DNA from: Xylanibacter brevis ATCC 19188
Lineage (GTDB): Bacteria; Bacteroidota; Bacteroidia; Bacteroidales; Bacteroidaceae
Length of the DNA stretch: 64,000 bases
NCBI RefSeq assembly: GCF_000621725.1
Contig: NZ_JHXM01000002.1
Location: forward strand, 62,001-126,000
Direction of reading: 5' to 3'
The notes under the pieces are model-generated. The model was not told the DNA's origin and searched no databases. It saw only the letters and a list, made by a program, of their open reading frames with translations. A program made the translations under genes and the position numbers. Positions 45,313-55,107 of the stretch are shown one piece after another. Within the stretch, counting starts at the first letter, position 1, and each line of letters opens with the position of its first letter.

Positions 45313-47397
45313 TTATTGCTTAAGGGGCTGATCGAAAGGCATACGGAAGGTACATCCTTCCTTCCAACGTGAACAACCATAGGCCGTCTTTCCTTTGATG
45401 ATGGTGCCTTGACCGCAAAGGGGACAGGGCGTGCCTTCCAGTGCCGTGGTAGCAGAAACTGATTGAGGTTGCTCGGCGGTTGACTTAGGTTGTTCGGTGG
45501 CTGTCTTGGTCTTCTTTTGTTTCTTCTTGGGCGCTTTCTCCTTCGGCGCATCCTTGGCTTTGGGGGCGGGGGCTACCTCGATGGTCACGCGACGGTTGCT
45601 CTGGTCGGCAATGACCTGACGCACGATGTCGTTGACTTGGTTCTTCAGCTCGTCGATAAACACTTTAGGGTCGTATTTCTGAGCTTCGATGTCGCGAAGC
45701 TTCTTTTCCCAAATACCAGTCAGTTCGGCACTCTTCAGCAGTTCCTCACGAATCAGGTCAATCAGTTCGATGCCTGTTGGCGTGGCCACCAGGTTCTTGC
45801 GCTCTTTCTTGATGTAATGGCGCTTGAAGAGGGTCTCGATGATGGCCGCACGCGTAGAAGGACGACCGATGCCGTTTTCCTTCATGGCACGGCGCAGTTC
45901 CTCATCGTCAACCAGTTTGCCGGCAGTCTCCATGGCACGCAGCAGGGTGGCTTCGGTATAGAACTTAGGTGGTGTGGTCATCTTCTCCGTCAGTGTAGGC
46001 GTGTGAGGCCCACTTTCTCCCTTGGTGAACGCGGGCAGGGTGCGCTCTTCTTCATCGGGCTTCTTCTCGTCGTCCTCGGTCTGCACATCCTTTGCATAGA
46101 CGGCGCGCCAGCCGGCATCCAGGATGGTGCGTCCGGTCACCTTGAACTCAATCTCATCGACCTTGCCCAGCACGGTGGTCTGTGCAAACTGGCAGTCGGC
46201 ATAGAACACGGCAATGAACCTGCGGGCGATGAGGTCGTACACCTTGCGCTGCATGTCGGTGAGGTTCTGGGGGACGATGCCTGTGGGGATGATGGCGTGG
46301 TGGTCGGTCACCTTGGAAGAGTCGAAGACCTTCTTCGACTTGATAAGTGGTTTGCCACCCAGGGCTTTCACCAGTTCGGCATAGGGCGCCTGACCGGCAA
46401 ACTTCACCTGAAACAGACCATTCATGGTTTGCGGACATTTGGGATAGACATCATCGGGCAGGAAGGTGGTGTCCACACGTGGATAGGTGGCCAACTTCTG
46501 TTCGTAGAGCTGCTGGATGAGGTTCAGTGTCATCTCGGCCGAGAAGCCAAACTTCTTATTGCAATCCACCTGCAACGAGGTGAGGTCGTAGAGGGATGGC
46601 GGCGTCTCTTTACCGTTTTTCTTCTCCACCTTGGTCACCTCGAAAGGCTTTCCCTCGATGGTGGCAAAGGCCTGCTCGCCTTCTTCTTTCGATGTGAACT
46701 TACCCGATGTGGCGGTGAACGTGGTGTCGCGATAGACGGTGGCCAGCACCCAATAGGGCTCGGGCTTGAAGTTGTCAATCTCTTTCTGACGGTTCACAAT
46801 CAGTGCCAGCGTGGGGGTCTGAACACGACCGATGCTCAGCACCTGACGGTTCTGTCCATACTTAATGGTATAAAGACGTGTGCAGTTGATGCCCAGTAGC
46901 CAGTCGCCCACGGCCCGGCTCAGTCCTGCCAGATAGAGCGACTGATATTCGGTCTGGTCCTTTAGGTTGGCAAAGCCTTCGCGGATGGCCTCGTCGGTCA
47001 TAGAAGAAATCCACAATCGCTGCACGGGGCACTTCACCTGTGCCTTCTGCATCACCCAGCGCTGGATGAGCTCACCCTCCTGTCCGGCGTCACCACAGTT
47101 GATGATGCTGTCGGCCTGCGACATCAGTCGCTCGATGGTGGCAAACTGCTTCTTGATGCCTTCATCTTCTTTCAGACGGATGCCAAACTTAGGGGGAATC
47201 ATGGGGAGTGACGACAGACTCCACGACTTCCACATGGGGGTGTAGTCTTCGGGCATCTTCAGCTCGCACAGGTGACCGAACGTCCACGTCACCTGATAGC
47301 CGTTACCTTCCATATAGCCATCGTGCGAAGCTGTTGCACCAATAATTCGTGCAATATCTTTTGCCACACTGGGCTTCTCTGCAATGCAAACAATCAT
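45313..47397 (-). CDS. topB: DNA topoisomerase III
   Basis: 694 residues. The Toprim start VCIAEKPSVAKDIARIIGA, GNGYQVTWTFGHLCEL, acidic DAGQEGELI, and the type IA central domain with LATYPRVDTTFLPDD (active-site Tyr region) and GIGRPSTRAAIIETL. A basic Ala/Lys-rich linker leads to one C-terminal zinc-type motif (CPLCGQG and CSRWKEGC). It decatenates DNA. Longer plasmid forms carry more zinc fingers. Promoter TACCTTTG at 47432-47425 (minus strand). Confidence 0.95.
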   Translation of the reverse strand: MIVCIAEKPSVAKDIARIIGATASHDGYMEGNGYQVTWTFGHLCELKMPEDYTPMWKSWSLSSLPMIPPKFGIRLKEDEGIKKQFATIERLMSQADSIINCGDAGQEGELIQRWVMQKAQVKCPVQRLWISSMTDEAIREGFANLKDQTEYQSLYLAGLSRAVGDWLLGINCTRLYTIKYGQNRQVLSIGRVQTPTLALIVNRQKEIDNFKPEPYWVLATVYRDTTFTATSGKFTSKEEGEQAFATIEGKPFEVTKVEKKNGKETPPSLYDLTSLQVDCNKKFGFSAEMTLNLIQQLYEQKLATYPRVDTTFLPDDVYPKCPQTMNGLFQVKFAGQAPYAELVKALGGKPLIKSKKVFDSSKVTDHHAIIPTGIVPQNLTDMQRKVYDLIARRFIAVFYADCQFAQTTVLGKVDEIEFKVTGRTILDAGWRAVYAKDVQTEDDEKKPDEEERTLPAFTKGESGPHTPTLTEKMTTPPKFYTEATLLRAMETAGKLVDDEELRRAMKENGIGRPSTRAAIIETLFKRHYIKKERKNLVATPTGIELIDLIREELLKSAELTGIWEKKLRDIEAQKYDPKVFIDELKNQVNDIVRQVIADQSNRRVTIEVAPAPKAKDAPKEKAPKKKQKKTKTATEQPKSTAEQPQSVSATTALEGTPCPLCGQGTIIKGKTAYGCSRWKEGCTFRMPFDQPLKQ

Positions 47398-47451
47398 GCT
47401 TTGTTTCTTCTTTTTTATTATTTGGCAAAGGTAAGCATTTTTTAGTAATGG

Positions 47452-47490
47452 GCAAAAAGAAAGAGGGAAAAACCAGTGGTCTTTCCCTCT
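47452..47490 (-). terminator. Terminator of fba
   Basis: AAGAGGGAAA (47460-47469) pairs with TTTCCCTCTT (47481-47490). On the minus strand a T-rich run (47459-47452) follows. It lies 21 bp after the fba stop and just before the topB promoter. Confidence 0.75.
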
Positions 47491-47510
47491 TTTATAATAG
47501 GCTTTATGGA

Positions 47511-48515
47511 TTACTGAGCCAGTTTGCCGTCTGAACCGAGCACATTCACAATCTTGTGGATGTACATCTTCTTCATGTTCTCGCGAGCGGGCTTCAGGTA
47601 CTGGCGAGGATCGAAGTGATCGGGATGCTCAGCGAAGTGCTGGCGAATGGCAGCAGTCATAGCCAGACGTGAGTCAGAGTCGATGTTGATCTTGCAAACA
47701 GCGCTCTTTGCAGCCTGACGGAGCTGCTCCTCGGGGATACCTACTGCGTCGGGCAGGTTACCACCGAACTTGTTGATGGTGTCAACCTCGTCCTGAGGAA
47801 CTGAAGAAGAACCGTGGAGCACGATGGGGAATCCAGGAAGCTTCTTCTCGATTTCAGCGAGTACGTCGAATGCCAATGGGGGAGGAACGAGCTTACCAGT
47901 CTTGGGATCGCGTGTGCACTGCTCGGGCTTGAACTTGTAAGCACCGTGAGAAGTACCGATAGAGATAGCCAGTGAGTCGCAACCTGTGCGAGTAGCGAAG
48001 TCGATAACTTCCTCGGGCTTGGTGTAGTGAGACTCCTCAGCAACAACCTCATCCTCAACACCAGCCAGAACGCCGAGCTCAGCCTCAACAGTTACATCGT
48101 ACTGGTGAGCGTAGTCAACAACCTTCTTGGTCAGGGCGATGTTCTCCTCGTAGGGCAGTGAAGAACCGTCGATCATAACGCTTGAGAAGCCCATGTCGAT
48201 ACAATCCTTGCAGAGCTCGAAGCTATCACCGTGGTCGAGGTGAAGAACGATCTCGGGATGCTCACATCCCAGCTCCTTAGCATACTGTACAGCACCCTCG
48301 GCCATGTAGCGCAGAATGGTAGCGTTAGCATAGTTACGAGCACCCTTAGAAACCTGCATGATAACAGGAGACTTTGTCTCAACAGCAGCCTGAACGATAG
48401 CCTGCATCTGCTCCATGGTGTTGAAGTTGAATGCGGGGATAGCGTAACCACCGGCTACAGCCTTCTTGAACATCTCGCGAGTATTTACGAGACCCAAATC
48501 CTTGTAATTTACCAT
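47511..48515 (-). CDS. fba: Class II fructose-1,6-bisphosphate aldolase
   Basis: 334 residues with the zinc-binding class II motifs: AIPAFNFNTMEQMQAI, VLHLDHGDSFELCKDCID (catalytic Asp and His ligands), VTVEAELGVLAGVED, AISIGTSHGAYKF and IVLHGSSSVP. It splits fructose-1,6-bisphosphate in glycolysis and so also serves the fructose made by the fructan locus. Cytoplasmic, metal-dependent. It has its own promoter (TACCTTTG at 48574-48567) and terminator. 48516-48706 holds that promoter, and only a weak hairpin near 48629-48648. Confidence 0.95.
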   Translation of the reverse strand: MVNYKDLGLVNTREMFKKAVAGGYAIPAFNFNTMEQMQAIVQAAVETKSPVIMQVSKGARNYANATILRYMAEGAVQYAKELGCEHPEIVLHLDHGDSFELCKDCIDMGFSSVMIDGSSLPYEENIALTKKVVDYAHQYDVTVEAELGVLAGVEDEVVAEESHYTKPEEVIDFATRTGCDSLAISIGTSHGAYKFKPEQCTRDPKTGKLVPPPLAFDVLAEIEKKLPGFPIVLHGSSSVPQDEVDTINKFGGNLPDAVGIPEEQLRQAAKSAVCKINIDSDSRLAMTAAIRQHFAEHPDHFDPRQYLKPARENMKKMYIHKIVNVLGSDGKLAQ

Positions 48516-48706
48516 AATCGTTATTTACTTAAAATGTTTGATTGAAATTTACTTTTTTTCTGCCCGCAAAGGTAATACATTATTTTCTAATAAAAGAAGG
48601 AATTGACTAATTCTTACCATGTTTTCGAAGGAATAGCAACTCCTTTTAACCTACTTTTATTCTGATTTGGTAAAAATGCAACATGAAGTTGACAAAATCA
48701 TTCGAC

Positions 48707-49258
48707 CTATTCCGTGATGAGGTTCAGGAAGGCTTGATGCACGCTGGTGTCCTGATCTAATTCCGGATGAAAAGCGGTGACCAACTGTTTGCCTTGGCGC
48801 GCTGCCACGATGTGTCCGTCAACTTCTGCCAGTACCTCGCACTGGGGCGACAGCACTTCCTTGATATAGGGTGCACGGATGAAGGTCATGGGCACGTTTT
48901 CGCCAATGCCTTTCACGGCGGCAGTGGTGTGGAAACTGCCCAACTGGCGGCCATAGGCATTGCGCTGCACGCTGATGTCCATGGTGCCCAGGTGCATGGG
49001 CGACAGCAGGATCAGGCCGGCGCAGGTGCCAAAGACGGGAAGTCCCTCACTGATGGCCTGGCGGATGGGTTCGAAGAGGCCCAGGTCGTGGAGCAGTTTT
49101 CCCTGTGTGGTGGATTCGCCACCGGGAATGATCAGTCCGTCTTTCGGTTGCTGCCAGTCGGCCAACTGGCGCACCTGGAAGGTCTCTACGCCTAAACGGT
49201 GGAGCATTTGCTCGTGTTCGGCAAATGCTCCTTGTAGTGCTAATACAGCTATTCTCAT
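48707..49258 (-). CDS. pdxT: Pyridoxal 5'-phosphate synthase glutaminase subunit
   Basis: 183 residues, class I glutaminase. [11 protein letters not shown] (oxyanion Gly-Gly), nucleophile Cys79 in [10 protein letters not shown], and the His164/Glu166 pair in TAFHPEL. It frees ammonia from glutamine and channels it to PdxS. It begins 5 bp after the pdxS stop. Together they make vitamin B6 coenzyme by the DXP-independent route, the cofactor of CysK encoded next along the strand. Confidence 0.95.
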   Translation of the reverse strand: MRIAVLALQGAFAEHEQMLHRLGVETFQVRQLADWQQPKDGLIIPGGESTTQGKLLHDLGLFEPIRQAISEGLPVFGTCAGLILLSPMHLGTMDISVQRNAYGRQLGSFHTTAAVKGIGENVPMTFIRAPYIKEVLSPQCEVLAEVDGHIVAARQGKQLVTAFHPELDQDTSVHQAFLNLITE

Positions 49259-49263
49259 GACGC

Positions 49264-50139
49264 TTATTTTCCTCGTTCTGCCATCAGAAGCTCGATCTCG
49301 TGCTCGTTGATACCAACCATTGCCTCGCCCAGATCCTCTGAGAGCTCAGCCAGCATCTTAGAATCCTGATAGTTGGTGACAGCCTTGACGATGGCTGCAG
49401 CGCGCTTGCGTGGGTTGCCACTCTTGAAGATACCACTGCCCACAAACACGCCCTCGGCGCCCAACTGCATCATCAGGGCAGCGTCGGCAGGTGTTGCTAC
49501 GCCACCAGCGGCAAAGTTGACAACGGGCAGTTTTCCATTCTCGTGAACATACTTCACCAGCTCGTAGGGAGCCTGCAACTGCTTGGCAGCCTCGAAGAGC
49601 TCGTCCTCGCTCATGCTCACCAGACGGCGAATCTCGCTCTGCATCATGCGCATGTGGCTCACGGCCTGTACCACGTCTCCTGTGCCGGGTTCGCCCTTGG
49701 TGCGAATCATGGTAGCACCCTCGGCGATGCGGCGCAATGCCTCACCCAGGTTCTTGGCACCGCAGACGAAGGGCACGTCGAACTTGGTCTTGTCGATGTG
49801 GTAGATGTTATCGGCAGGGCTCAGCACCTCGCTCTCGTCAATGTAGTCGATCTCGATGGCCTGCAGAATCTGTGCCTCGGCAATGTGACCGATACGGCAT
49901 TTAGCCATCACGGGGATGCTCACGGCCTCCTGAATGCCGCGAATCATCTTGGGATCACTCATTCTTGACACACCGCCAGCGGCACGGATATCGGCAGGAA
50001 TGCGCTCCAGCGCCATCACGGCACAAGCACCTGCTTCCTCGGCTATCTTGGCCTGCTCGGGTGTTGTCACATCCATAATCACTCCGCCCTTCAACATCTG
50101 GGCTAACTCACGGTTAAGCTTTTGTCTTTCGTTTGTCAT
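49264..50139 (-). CDS. pdxS: Pyridoxal 5'-phosphate synthase PdxS
   Basis: 291 residues. [13 protein letters not shown] (Asp23), [16 protein letters not shown], Lys80 in [49 protein letters not shown] (second Lys), [20 protein letters not shown] and GVFVGSGIF. It condenses ribose-5-phosphate, glyceraldehyde-3-phosphate and ammonia to PLP as a dodecamer with PdxT. The likely -7 box is degenerate (TTCCTTTG near 50213-50206). Confidence 0.96.
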   Translation of the reverse strand: MTNERQKLNRELAQMLKGGVIMDVTTPEQAKIAEEAGACAVMALERIPADIRAAGGVSRMSDPKMIRGIQEAVSIPVMAKCRIGHIAEAQILQAIEIDYIDESEVLSPADNIYHIDKTKFDVPFVCGAKNLGEALRRIAEGATMIRTKGEPGTGDVVQAVSHMRMMQSEIRRLVSMSEDELFEAAKQLQAPYELVKYVHENGKLPVVNFAAGGVATPADAALMMQLGAEGVFVGSGIFKSGNPRKRAAAIVKAVTNYQDSKMLAELSEDLGEAMVGINEHEIELLMAERGK

Positions 50140-50368
50140 TTTCTTATTTCGTTATAGTTGATAATCTGTTGGGGAAACAATCTTTTATCTAGTTTTGTTT
50201 GCGGTGCAAAGGAACGAAGAAAACAGGAGAATACCCCCGAATGTTCCGTTTATGGTAAAAGAAAGCACAATTTGGTAAAATAATAGCTCGATGGGCATCG
50301 AGTGGGGGAGCCCGTTTCTTCCTTCAATAGAGGGCGAATGGCAGGCCTGTTTCTGGCGTTTTGCGGGC

Positions 50369-50610
50369 TTATATTGTAGCTTTTATGTACCAATAGTTTA
50401 GCTCTTATTTCGGTTATAGACTCTAGAAAGGATGATTCCAGACTCTAGAATGGGTAAATCTAGACTCTAGAACGAGTGCATCTAGACTCTAGATAGCGCA
50501 TTTCCAGACTCTAGATGCGGTGCAAAACTTACCGAATTGCAAGGCAATAGTGCCACTATTAGAAACTAAAACAGCCACTATTACCACGTAAAACAGCCGC
50601 TTTCCTTTCG
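50369..50610. repeat. 22-nt repeat lattice, array 2
   Basis: Five 13-bp cores TMYAGACTCTAGA-like (consensus TCYAGACTCTAGA) start at 50415, 50437, 50459, 50481 and 50503, exactly 22 bp apart, with 9-bp variable spacers. In-phase flanking units: TTATATTGTAGC at 50369, CAATAGTTTAGC at 50391, CAAAACT at 50523, CAATAGTGCC at 50545, and TAAAACAGCC at 50567 and again at 50589. The rest of the gap (50140-50368) holds the pdxS promoter and nothing else I can support. Array 1 near 37000 has the same plan. Confidence 0.85.
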
Positions 50611-50665
50611 CTTTATAGTGAGAATAACGAAGCCAGCGACCAGTCTTTCCATATCAACCTTCGTA

Positions 50666-50701
50666 CAAAAGAAAAGGGAGTGCGCAAATATGCACACTCC
50701 C
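50666..50701 (-). terminator. Terminator of cysK
   Basis: GGGAGTG (50676-50682) and CACTCCC (50695-50701) form a stem extended by weaker pairs. On the minus strand TTTTCTTTTG follows. It lies 25 bp after the cysK stop. Confidence 0.75.
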
Positions 50702-50725
50702 AGTGAATGGTATCGATTATTTAGT

Positions 50726-51673
50726 TTACAAGGGATAGTCCTCGAATGCGTAGAGAACGGTAGAGAGGTAGCGCTCGCCGGTGTCGGGCAGCAGCACAAC
50801 GATCTTCTTACCTTTGTTCTCTGGGCGCTTAGCCACCTGGATGGCTGCGTAGAGAGCTGCACCTGCAGAGATACCTACCAGCAGACCTTCCTGCTGAGCA
50901 ATCTCGCGGCCGGTGCGAATAGCATCGTCGTTCTCTACATCGAATACCTCGTCGATAACGTCAGAGTTGTAGGTCTTAGGAATAAAACCTGCTCCGATGC
51001 CCTGAATCTTGTGAGGTCCGCTCTGACCACCATTCAGCACAGGGCTCGACTTGGGCTCTACAGCGATGATCTTCACGTTGGGGTTCTGCTCCTTCAGGTA
51101 CTTACCAGTGCCGCTGATGGTACCGCCAGTACCCACACCGCCGATGAAGATGTCAACCTGACCGTCGGTGTCGCGCCAGATCTCAGGACCTGTGGTGGCA
51201 TAGTGCTTAGCAGGGTTGGCACCATTCTCAAACTGCTGCAGGATCACACTTCCGGGAATGCTGTCGCGCAGCTCCTCGGCAGCGCGGATGGCACCTGGCA
51301 TACCGTCTTTTCCTGAGGTAAGACGAACCTCGGCTCCATAGGCTTTAACGAGGTTGCGGCGCTCTACACTCATGGTTTCAGGCATGGTAAGGATAAGGTG
51401 GTAGCCCTTAACGGCTGATACCAGAGCCAATCCTACGCCCGTGTTTCCGCTGGTGGGTTCGATGATGGTGGCGCCGGGTTTCAGAATACCTTTCTGCTCT
51501 GCGTCCTCAATCATCGCCAGTGCGATGCGGTCTTTTACACTACCGCCGGGGTTGAAAAACTCTACTTTGGCAATGACGGGAGTGTCCAGTCCTTGTGCCT
51601 TAGAATACTTGTTGAGCTCCAAAAGTGGGGTGTTGCCGACGAGCTCGGTCAGCTGTTTTGCAATTTTACTCAT
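50726..51673 (-). CDS. cysK: Cysteine synthase
   Basis: 315 residues from ATG 51673 (the longer in-frame ORF to 51757 has no family match). PLP-binding Lys47 in [11 protein letters not shown], the substrate loop [12 protein letters not shown] (73-84), [17 protein letters not shown] (phosphate cup) and the Ser in VGISAGAAL. It makes cysteine from O-acetylserine and sulfide. It has a 110-nt leader and a promoter built like those of the SusC and lipoprotein operons further on, so it is probably co-regulated with them. CysM-type enzymes are close relatives. Confidence 0.95.
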   Translation of the reverse strand: MSKIAKQLTELVGNTPLLELNKYSKAQGLDTPVIAKVEFFNPGGSVKDRIALAMIEDAEQKGILKPGATIIEPTSGNTGVGLALVSAVKGYHLILTMPETMSVERRNLVKAYGAEVRLTSGKDGMPGAIRAAEELRDSIPGSVILQQFENGANPAKHYATTGPEIWRDTDGQVDIFIGGVGTGGTISGTGKYLKEQNPNVKIIAVEPKSSPVLNGGQSGPHKIQGIGAGFIPKTYNSDVIDEVFDVENDDAIRTGREIAQQEGLLVGISAGAALYAAIQVAKRPENKGKKIVVLLPDTGERYLSTVLYAFEDYPL

Positions 51674-51793
51674 AACCTTATCCTTTTTGTTTAATTTGTC
51701 CAATGACGTTTTCTTTTGTTGTCTCTCTGTTTTTTTTGTGATGCTTTTAATGATCAATCATCTTGACATCGTGATTATTAATGTTCGACGGTG

Positions 51794-51864
51794 CAAAGTT
51801 ACGGCGTTTTTCTCATCCCCACAATACCACGGGTGGGTTATTTGCATACCATGAACGTGGTATT
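51794..51864 (-). promoter_or_regulatory. cysK promoter with shared regulon blocks
   Basis: In gene direction: AATACC (51864-51859), 8 bp, GGTATGCAAATAAC (51850-51837), 5 bp, CGTGGTATTGTGGG (51831-51818), 16 bp, -7 box TAACTTTG (51801-51794), then CACCGTCGAA. TTGT inside the third block lies 19 bp from the -7 box and would serve as -33. Identical spacings occur at 56189-56259 and 61160-61230. Confidence 0.75.
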
Positions 51865-51878
51865 TTGGTGAAAAAAGT

Positions 51879-53069
51879 CTATAAATCGTGGTCAACCATC
51901 GCTGCAACGCACGAGTCAGACCACACGTTTTCGGCTGTTTCCACCATGTCGATAATGGTGTAGATAGGCAGGATGATGCCCAGCACGGCAACAGGTGCAC
52001 CGATGCCCGACATCAGTGAGAGGGTGAGGAAATAGCATCCCATGGGGACGCCAGCATTACCCACGGCCGACACAACCGATATGACGAGCCATAGGAGGAT
52101 GGTGCCAAGGGTGATGGGCTCGCCGCCTTGCTGCATCACAAAGAGTGAGGTGACGAGGATAAATGCGGCACAACCGTTCATGTTGATCGTGGTACAGATG
52201 GGCAGCACAAAGCGGGCGATGTTTCTCTTGATGCCGAGTCGCTCTTCGGCTGTCTCCATCGTGACGGGGAGGGTGGCTGCACTGCTCTTGGTGAACAGCG
52301 CCATCAGTACGGCTGGCACCATGCGGCTCAAGACGTGAACAGGATTCAAGCCCCTCAGTAGCAGGAACAGCGGCAGCACCACGAAGAACTGAATCACGTT
52401 GCCACCCAGTACGACCAGGACATACCTGCCAATCGAATCGGCGATGACGCCTGCACTGACCTGTGCGGACAACTGTGCCGAGAAGGCTACGATGCCCAGC
52501 GGCAGTGTGGCGATGAGCCAGCGTATCAAGAGGAAGAGCAGTTCCTGCAGCCCGAGCAGTCCTTTGGTGACGACGGCCTTGTTCTCGCTGTCGGGCAGTT
52601 TAGAGAGTCCAATGCCGACGGCAAAAGCCAGTAGTAGCAACGACAGGACATTACCCTCGAGCACGGGCTTGACAATATTGTTTGGGATGACCGAGAGCAG
52701 ATGGTCGAAGTAAGAAAGTTCTACTACCGTCTCCTCGTTGCTGACCGATGGAAGGGCCGACAGAACCGTTTCGGGAAGTGTGGATGGGGCTATCACTACA
52801 TAGAGCAGGCCTCCCACCGCAGCTGCAGCAATGGTGGTGAGCAGGGTGTAGCTCAGGGTGCGCACGAAGACTTTTCCCGTTCCCTTCGAACCGAATGTGG
52901 CCAGTGTGGTGATGACAGCCAGGATGATGGTGGGCACGGCCAACAACTGGAATAAGCGTGTGTAGATGGTAGCAATGAAGTTCATCACATCGTCGAGCCA
53001 TGTGATGCCCAACATTCCCAAAACGGCACCAACGACGAGTGCCAGTATCCAAATAATAGTTCTTTTCAT
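51879..53069 (-). CDS. Dicarboxylate/amino acid:cation symporter (DAACS family)
   Basis: 396 residues with about 8 membrane segments plus the two hairpin-loop regions of the glutamate-transporter fold: AVLMALFTKSSAATLPVTMETAEERLG (Ser-rich hairpin, split), PICTTINMNGCAAFI (NMNG motif), and AVGNAGVPMGCYFL. Inner membrane, sodium- or proton-coupled uptake. Family members carry dicarboxylates, serine/threonine or cystine. The location in an operon with a TonB receptor and next to cysK makes a sulfur amino acid a fair guess, but not shown. Its start overlaps the receptor stop (TAATG). Confidence 0.85.
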   Translation of the reverse strand: MKRTIIWILALVVGAVLGMLGITWLDDVMNFIATIYTRLFQLLAVPTIILAVITTLATFGSKGTGKVFVRTLSYTLLTTIAAAAVGGLLYVVIAPSTLPETVLSALPSVSNEETVVELSYFDHLLSVIPNNIVKPVLEGNVLSLLLLAFAVGIGLSKLPDSENKAVVTKGLLGLQELLFLLIRWLIATLPLGIVAFSAQLSAQVSAGVIADSIGRYVLVVLGGNVIQFFVVLPLFLLLRGLNPVHVLSRMVPAVLMALFTKSSAATLPVTMETAEERLGIKRNIARFVLPICTTINMNGCAAFILVTSLFVMQQGGEPITLGTILLWLVISVVSAVGNAGVPMGCYFLTLSLMSGIGAPVAVLGIILPIYTIIDMVETAENVWSDSCVAAMVDHDL

Positions 53070-55051
53070 TATAGTTCAAACGATAAATTCACGTAAATAT
53101 TGCGTCCTTTCTGTGGAATGTGGCACCAGTCGGCATAGGTGGAATAGTATCTGTCGAAGAGGTTCTCCACGCCAGCCCTCAATACAATGTGGCTCCAAGC
53201 ATATGAGCCCGACAAGCCCACAACCGTCCAGGCGTTTGTCTTCGTCTCGCCATACTTCTCGCCGTAGTTAGACTGCAGCGCATTTCCCTTCACTTCTGCC
53301 TGAAAGGCCAACGATCCTGTGGCATAAGAAAGACGTGTCTGATAACTGAAGGGCGAGATCAGAGGCAGATAGTCTCCCTCGTCGTCGCGTCCGGTGCTGT
53401 AGCTGCCTTTGGCTTGCCACCGCAGACCTTTCACTGGTCGCCATTCGGCCGATAAGGTGGCATTGGCTATCGTGGCATGACTGATGTTGCCATACACCTT
53501 GACGCCTTCTGCTCCCACGGTCATGGCGCTGAGTCGGTTCTCGAACTGGCCGATGATGTAGTTGGAGAAGAAGAACGCGTTGGCATCAATTGAAAAATTG
53601 AAAGATGGAAGAATTGTAAAATTGAAGCTTGTGTTCAGTTCTATCGCACTCTCGTTCTTCAGACGTGGGTTGCCGATGTAGTCATACTGGTCGAATGTGT
53701 TGTTCAGGTAGTAACCATAGGCCTCTGTCACCGTGGGCGCACGGCTGCCCCATCCGGCACCAATGTTGAACTGATGATTGACAGTTGATAACTGATAGTT
53801 GGCTGCGATACGACCGGTGGTCTGATGATACTGTTGATGCATGCCTGGAAAGAACACCCGCAAGGCTTTGTAACCTTCTTCGTTGTTCAGTCGCTGGTGC
53901 TGCCACGAAAGTTTGCCTGAGAGATGTACCGTGGAATGATCCGTCAAGCGAATGTCGTCGGTGATGGCTGCACCCATGTTCAGCGTGCCCACGTCGGGCC
54001 ATGTGACCATGTACATGGGGGCGGCTCCGCCGGGATACATCGTCATGTCGGCAAAAAGGCGGTTGTAATAGCCGTCGATGTTCAGCGATACACCATTGGG
54101 CACACGAAGCCATGTGAACTGTGAGGTGAGCGTGGAGTAGAAGCCCGATGTCCAACTCTTGCCGGGCATGTCCATATGTATCTGCACGTCGGGGCGTGTG
54201 GTGTCGTCCATGATATGGGTGATGTGGTTGTAGTAGCCCTTGGTCTCCCACGATTCCCATATCGAGTTTTCGAACAGGTGCTTGTAGGCCAGCGAGGTGA
54301 TAAATGCTTCGGCCTTAGCCACATCCATGTTCAGTGCGGGATAGCCCACATCTGTGGCCCGGTCGTAGATAAACGTGCCTTCAAGGGCATCGTTGGGGGC
54401 CAGGCGATAGCCACTGTTCACAAAGGCGTTTACTTTCTGAAACTGCGAGAAGTCCACCTTGCGCCTGTCGCCAGCTTTGTAGTTGTCGGCATGGCGATAG
54501 AACGCCCCTCCGTTGACGTAGAACTGTTTCGAAGAGTAAGCCCCGTCAGCGCCATACACCTGCACATGGCCATTCGTCTCGTAGCCGGTGTTTGCGTTGA
54601 ACTTATAGATGTCGCGTGAATCAAGGTGGTGCAGAAAACCAGCCTTGCGCAGTTTCAGGTCCAGTGCGCCACCGATGTTGCCCGTAGCCTGTGGATTGCC
54701 GTTGAGGCCACTGTTCAGGGTGATGCTCTGCAGATTGCTGCTTTCTACATAGGAGGTGACGGGGTCCATCTTGTCCGTGCAAGCATAGAATATCTTCATG
54801 CCGTCGATGGTTGTAGATAACCTTTCGGTCTGCATGTTGTTCACCATAGGCTCCCACGCATACGAGCCGCGTCGCACCAGTTCTACATGGTTCAGTTCCT
54901 GCAGGTGCTCGTCGATGGTAGCCACCTGTCCTTTCGTAGAACGCTTTCCACCCTGTCCGCGTGATACAACTACCACCTCGTCCAGATTCTGTGACGAGGT
55001 GGTGAGGGTGTCTCCTAATAATATGGCTGATAGCAAAATGACTCCTATCAT
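53069..55051 (-). CDS. TonB-dependent receptor, copper-receptor (NosA/OprC)-like
   Basis: 660 residues. A short signal peptide is followed by LDEVVVVSRG (TonB box), a plug with VRRGSYAWEPMVNNM, and YACTDKMDPVTSYVESSNLQ (split), which resembles the CPxxMDPxTSY segment of the copper receptors NosA and OprC. The barrel ends VNLSFEL. It lacks the SusC-type N-terminal extension, so it is a classical metal or cofactor receptor. It lies between the lipoprotein (56 bp upstream) and the symporter (overlap) in one operon. Copper is the best guess, and heme, cobalamin or a thiol compound are alternatives. Confidence 0.8.
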   Translation of the reverse strand: MIGVILLSAILLGDTLTTSSQNLDEVVVVSRGQGGKRSTKGQVATIDEHLQELNHVELVRRGSYAWEPMVNNMQTERLSTTIDGMKIFYACTDKMDPVTSYVESSNLQSITLNSGLNGNPQATGNIGGALDLKLRKAGFLHHLDSRDIYKFNANTGYETNGHVQVYGADGAYSSKQFYVNGGAFYRHADNYKAGDRRKVDFSQFQKVNAFVNSGYRLAPNDALEGTFIYDRATDVGYPALNMDVAKAEAFITSLAYKHLFENSIWESWETKGYYNHITHIMDDTTRPDVQIHMDMPGKSWTSGFYSTLTSQFTWLRVPNGVSLNIDGYYNRLFADMTMYPGGAAPMYMVTWPDVGTLNMGAAITDDIRLTDHSTVHLSGKLSWQHQRLNNEEGYKALRVFFPGMHQQYHQTTGRIAANYQLSTVNHQFNIGAGWGSRAPTVTEAYGYYLNNTFDQYDYIGNPRLKNESAIELNTSFNFTILPSFNFSIDANAFFFSNYIIGQFENRLSAMTVGAEGVKVYGNISHATIANATLSAEWRPVKGLRWQAKGSYSTGRDDEGDYLPLISPFSYQTRLSYATGSLAFQAEVKGNALQSNYGEKYGETKTNAWTVVGLSGSYAWSHIVLRAGVENLFDRYYSTYADWCHIPQKGRNIYVNLSFEL

Positions 55052-55107
55052 ACAATCTCTTTTCTGTTATCGAATAGCTTTCTCTATGATTATATATGGT
55101 CGATCAA

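Noticed and set aside
45285..45551. N-terminal extension of the porE reading frame
   Set aside because: It runs into topB, is Arg/Pro-rich without family similarity, and the internal start gives a clean lipoprotein signal.
51674..51793. Possible riboswitch or attenuator in the 110-nt cysK leader
   Set aside because: A weak A/T-rich inverted repeat (around TAATGATCA and TGATTATTA) is present, but no known aptamer pattern or terminator is visible.
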